This document shows, piece by piece, positions 60,919 to 64,000 of a stretch of 64,000 nucleotides of DNA. The notes under the pieces were generated by a model. That model ran no database searches, was not told where the DNA came from, and worked only from the letters and a program-made list of their open reading frames with translations. How positions within the stretch are numbered: position 1 is the first letter of the stretch; every line of letters starts with the position of its first letter. The translations under genes were made by a program, and so were the position numbers. Source of the DNA: Flavobacteriales bacterium (GTDB taxonomy: Bacteria > Bacteroidota > Bacteroidia > Flavobacteriales_F > PHOS-HE28); NCBI GenBank assembly GCA_019638085.1, contig JAHBUL010000008.1, positions 62,001-126,000 of the forward strand, in the 5' to 3' direction.

Positions 60919-62419
60919 GATCCCTTCGGCTCTTTCGCGCGGGACCACGGCGTGGTTGGGCCTTGCCCGCTTGGTCCCGGTTCCCTGTTACCGCACCGGT
61001 TGCTACCGGCCCCATCCGATATGCCGTGAGGTCGAACCTTACACCCTTTCTCTTGGCCTTATTTTTCTCGCTATTGAAGTAAAGGATGATGAACAAACTA
61101 CTCACATAAAAAGGAAGCATGGGTATTTTGAACCGGACCAATGCGCCAAAATTAGCCGTGCTTACCCCCACCACAAAAGCGAACAAGAGCGAAAACGTCA
61201 CTGCCATCAGCAGCAGCGGATTGCCCATGATACAACGCAGGGAGAATCGAATGCCGGCTTTGAGCAGCACCCAGATGGTCAATCCCAGAACAAAAAGATT
61301 CTCCAAACCACTCATGGCGATCACCGCACTTCGGGACTCCCATATATACGGTCTAAAGAGCGTGGCATTTGTCGCCACAGGAAATTTCTCTATCACGCCC
61401 ATCCAGGTACCGTCGAATTCACCCACATTGAACTTGTTGTCTCCGTATGCCTCATTACCGGCCATATCGCTCTGGATGATCTCAATATTCATCAGCGCCT
61501 CATCAAGTGCGAACTTATCCAATGAATCACCTAATTTCATCAATATGAATAATGAGGATGTCACCATTAATACTGCCATCAAAGGAATCAATACGAACCG
61601 GATCATCGCATTATTGATCTTGACAACTTTCATGTACAGCAGCCAGAGCATTGTAGCTGGGAGCGCCACCATGAATATATACGGTTTTACCGTAAGCATG
61701 ACCATTGCAGAAAACAACATGAGCAACAATCGGCTGAAGGAATTGCGGCGTTTGAAAAATACTTCATCCACAGCATACACCCACGCACAGAATGCACTAA
61801 AAGTGAAGGTATCCTTCATGATACCGGAACCCCAGAAAATCACTGAAGGCATGAACAGGAACGCAATGGCCAGCTGCCCCGATATCTCAGGAAAATAACT
61901 GACAAAAGTTCTATATCCTGCCCAAACGCCGAAAAAGGATAAGCTGGCAATGATCAACGTACTGATCAAATAGCTATTGAACGTAAGAAGCGCCAATAAG
62001 CTGGATAGCCGAACGACCTGAAAGGTATGTCCATCGCCGAAAACGTACCGGTAGGGAGCTTGAGGTAAACCCAAATAAGTGGCCAAGGCCCTCTCCGAGT
62101 TATCGCCAAGGAATACTTGCCGGAAATACTCAACAGGGTCGATCCATAACATCCCCTTCATCGCTACTCCGGAATAGAAATAGGCCGTGGTATCGCCTCC
62201 ATTGTAGTAATAGAAATAGATGATCGAAAAGATGAGGCCGCCGAAAAGCTTCATCCCCAAGCCCGACATGTAATACTTGAACTCCGGATGAAGTTTTATG
62301 TTCATATTCTTCCTCCGGGCAAAATACAAGTACATGAAAACGATGTACATGAAGCTCGTGACGTACTCCCAGTACTCAATTCCTACCTCGCCATGATATA
62401 GCATAGTGACCCCTAGCAT
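60911..62419 (-). CDS. polytopic membrane protein, candidate Wzy-like polymerase
   Basis: A 502-residue protein with about ten membrane helices, a large loop after the eighth helix containing the WESRSAVIAMSGL region, and a basic C-terminal tail (RGPARKSRRDHV). Its place between glycosyltransferases and its topology fit an O-antigen-type polymerase, but no sequence signature proves it. The internal ATG at 62419 is preferred to a TTG at 62428. It overlaps the following GT4 gene by 8 bp. No chain-length regulator (Wzz) was seen. Confidence 0.7.
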   Translation of the reverse strand: MLGVTMLYHGEVGIEYWEYVTSFMYIVFMYLYFARRKNMNIKLHPEFKYYMSGLGMKLFGGLIFSIIYFYYYNGGDTTAYFYSGVAMKGMLWIDPVEYFRQVFLGDNSERALATYLGLPQAPYRYVFGDGHTFQVVRLSSLLALLTFNSYLISTLIIASLSFFGVWAGYRTFVSYFPEISGQLAIAFLFMPSVIFWGSGIMKDTFTFSAFCAWVYAVDEVFFKRRNSFSRLLLMLFSAMVMLTVKPYIFMVALPATMLWLLYMKVVKINNAMIRFVLIPLMAVLMVTSSLFILMKLGDSLDKFALDEALMNIEIIQSDMAGNEAYGDNKFNVGEFDGTWMGVIEKFPVATNATLFRPYIWESRSAVIAMSGLENLFVLGLTIWVLLKAGIRFSLRCIMGNPLLLMAVTFSLLFAFVVGVSTANFGALVRFKIPMLPFYVSSLFIILYFNSEKNKAKRKGVRFDLTAYRMGPVATGAVTGNRDQAGKAQPRRGPARKSRRDHV

Positions 62420-62730
62420 GCCGGTCAACTAAGTGCCTGCAGGGGGCGGCTTCGCCTTGACCTGCAAGTGGATTTTGGAGTAATTACCGAAATTCTCATT
62501 GATGCCGCTCCCGCATGGCAGAACCAGCCTTCAAAGGTAACCTCATCCCCTTGAATGTTCCCGTCGCCATCCATCCTCCGGGCATGACCATGACAGAAGC
62601 CGTTCCATCTGAGAGGATCCGTACTGTGCAACCTGAATTCCAGCTTCCTCCCGGTTCACCGATGCGGTGACAGTTTGCTCGAATTTCGCGTGAAGATCGG
62701 AGGGGTCCGCACCAATTAGGTCAGCCACCC
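62420..62730 (-). other. 311-bp region upstream of the Wzy-like gene with two offset fragments
   Basis: On the minus strand, one frame (62734-62543) encodes MRVADLIGADPSDLHAKFEQ... and another (62655-62425) reads KLEFRLHSTDPLRWNGF...GNIQGDEVTFEGWFCHAG. Neither matches a family I know, and the first has no clear end. They overlap and could be one broken gene with a frameshift near 62600-62655, or simply leader sequence of the polysaccharide genes. Low certainty. Confidence 0.3.
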
Positions 62731-63195
62731 TCACCCATGATGATACCCCGTCCCCTTCAAAATACTAAGCCCTCGGTACAACTGCTCCGCAAAGAGCACC
62801 CGGATCAGTTGGTGAGGAAAGACCATCGCAGAGAGGGATAGGACCAGATCTGCGCGTTGGCGCACGTCCTCGGTCATTCCGTAGGCTCCGCCGATCACGA
62901 AGGCGATGTCGCGCACACCTTGGTCACGCCAGGTGCCGATGCGTTGGGCGAAGGCAGGGCTGGAGAGTTGGTCACCGCGCTCATCAAGCACGATCACTTT
63001 TTCACCGGGTTTCAGCGCGGCCAAGATGCGCTCGCTTTCGGTGCGCTGTTGCCATGCGACCTCACCTCTGCCTGCGTCGGGGAGCACCACTTCTTCCACG
63101 GGTTCCATGCGACGGATGCGAGCCACATAATGCTGGAGGCCATCGGCCACATGACCTCGTTCACTCCTTCCTACGAGGATCAACCGTAGACGCAT
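62731..63195 (-). CDS. rlmH: 23S rRNA (pseudouridine1915-N3)-methyltransferase
   Basis: A 154-residue SPOUT methyltransferase. It has LRLILVGR, VIVLDERGDQLSSPAFAQRI, and the knot segment IAFVIGGAYGMTEDVRQRAD, ending with LYRGLSILKGTGYHHG (YHH end typical). RlmH makes m3-pseudouridine at 1915. The start at 63195 is chosen; the frame above it to 63279 is not conserved. Divergent from the DUF4783 gene (gap 74 bp). Confidence 0.94.
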   Translation of the reverse strand: MRLRLILVGRSERGHVADGLQHYVARIRRMEPVEEVVLPDAGRGEVAWQQRTESERILAALKPGEKVIVLDERGDQLSSPAFAQRIGTWRDQGVRDIAFVIGGAYGMTEDVRQRADLVLSLSAMVFPHQLIRVLFAEQLYRGLSILKGTGYHHG

Positions 63196-63269
63196 TGGCA
63201 CATCATTGTTCGTAACTCCTTCCCTTGCATGGGGACAAATGTGGCCCGTTCTTTGCAAAATTGCTGCGC

Positions 63270-63683
63270 ATGCGATCATTCATCCCTAATAGAACCTCCT
63301 TTTTGCTTGTCCTTTTGCTGGCTTTCACCGGGCTTCGCGCACAGGGGGGTGTGAAGGACCAGGTGGTATCGGCCATCGGTTCGGGCAATGCCGCCGCTTT
63401 GGCCAAGAACATGGTGGCCAATGTGGACATGACACTTCCCTCGGCGAGCGACTATTACAGCAAGGCCCAGGCCGAACAGATCCTGCGGAAGTTCTTCGAT
63501 GAGCACCCACCCAAGGGACTCACCATTGTGCATGAAGGCACCAATCGCTCGGGGGACAGTTACTACATTGGCAATCTGCCCACCCAGAACGGTGACTTCC
63601 GGGTCACTTTCTTCTTGAAGAAGGCGGGGGATGGTTTTCAGGTGAAACAATTAAGGATAGAAGCTGGCCGGGCCGATCGCTGA
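63270..63683 (+). CDS. DUF4783-type secreted protein
   Basis: A 137-residue protein with a signal peptide (about 1-25, cleavage near LRAQ-G). The body VVSAIGSGNAAALAKNMVANVDMTLPSASDYYSKAQAEQILRKFF resembles a small NTF2-like fold, as in the DUF4783 family of Bacteroidota, which is commonly found between rlmH and nadC. It joins nadC by TGATG. Function unknown. Confidence 0.8.
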   Translation: MRSFIPNRTSFLLVLLLAFTGLRAQGGVKDQVVSAIGSGNAAALAKNMVANVDMTLPSASDYYSKAQAEQILRKFFDEHPPKGLTIVHEGTNRSGDSYYIGNLPTQNGDFRVTFFLKKAGDGFQVKQLRIEAGRADR

Positions 63684-64000
63684 TGCTACCAGAAGGAACC
63701 GAGGAACTGATCGATAGGGCGTTTGATGAGGATGTGGGTGATGGCGACCATACTTCGCTTTCCACCATCCCGAGTGACGCCAAGGGTTCTGCACACCTTT
63801 TGGTGAAAGCCGAAGGTATCCTGGCCGGAGTGGAGCTGGCCCAAGCCATTTGTGAACGGATCGACGAAGGCCTCAATCTGCGGCCTTTGTTACTGGATGG
63901 CGCGAGGGTGGTCCCTGGCGATGTGGCCTTCACCATCAACGGCAGTTCGCGGAGCATCCTGCTGGTAGAGCGAGTGATGCTGAATTTCATGCAACGCATG
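63683..64000 (+). CDS. nadC: nicotinate-nucleotide pyrophosphorylase (carboxylating), 3' end outside window
   Basis: The first 106 residues of a quinolinate phosphoribosyltransferase, which makes nicotinate mononucleotide from quinolinate and PRPP in NAD synthesis. It has FDEDVGDGDHTSLSTIP, GILAGVELAQ, and ERVMLNFMQRM, which begin the family core. The ATG at 63683 overlaps the DUF4783 stop. The frame is open to the end of the window. Confidence 0.92.
   Translation, partial: MLPEGTEELIDRAFDEDVGDGDHTSLSTIPSDAKGSAHLLVKAEGILAGVELAQAICERIDEGLNLRPLLLDGARVVPGDVAFTINGSSRSILLVERVMLNFMQRM

Overview
The window looks like chromosome from a fairly GC-rich member of the Bacteroidota, probably Flavobacteriales-like (inference). 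Signs of this are a secreted protein with a type IX secretion (T9SS) type A C-terminal sorting domain, an exosortase K / MSEP-CTERM pair, Bacteroidota-typical neighbourhoods (DUF3822-rsmD-coaD, rlmH / DUF4783-nadC, ddl / PASTA / rluD), a LytTR regulator, exact TAnnTTTG-type -7 promoter elements, and genes packed with ATGA/GTGA overlaps without clear Shine-Dalgarno sites. No rRNA, tRNA, CRISPR array, transposase or integrase was recognised.

Layout. (1) 1-9114: the end of a PKS/NRPS-type cluster. It holds the C-terminal aminotransferase domain of a protein cut by the window edge, a seven-domain NRPS (C-A-T-C-A-T-TE, both A domains with valine-like codes) and its phosphopantetheinyl transferase. 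The architecture suggests a beta-amino-acyl dipeptide-type lipopeptide. (2) 9118-25337: core genes, including a RecD-like helicase, DUF3822-rsmD-coaD, NUDIX/pyrE with overlapping divergent start codons, an ABC exporter, rsmG, an ECF sigma factor, a LytTR regulator, tgt lacking its zinc cysteines, and an LptF/LptG permease. (3) 25298-27771: a two-gene cassette (polytopic membrane protein plus GH16 glycanase) bounded by a 42-bp direct repeat of the lptG 3' end. (4) 27897-31230: exosortase K and its MSEP-CTERM protein. (5) 31237-47920: epimerase and PAPS reductase, SMUG2-like glycosylase, acyl-CoA ligase, SCO1 protein, ABC-F ATPase, rluD-T9SS protein-PASTA operon, ddl, sulfotransferase, rdgB. (6) 48039-62419: a surface-polysaccharide locus with three FkbM methyltransferases, seven glycosyltransferases, a Wzx-like flippase and a Wzy-like polytopic protein, with strand changes. 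(7) 62731-64000: rlmH, DUF4783 and the start of nadC.

The most unusual non-coding signal is a set of intergenic tandem arrays that all have a 7-bp period but use different heptamers (24052-24157, 33632-33694, 38154-38234, 38821-38945, 38976-39010). Several contain inverted halves that can fold. Together with the direct-repeat-flanked cassette they are the features I would check first. All functional names rest on motif recognition by eye; no database search was run.
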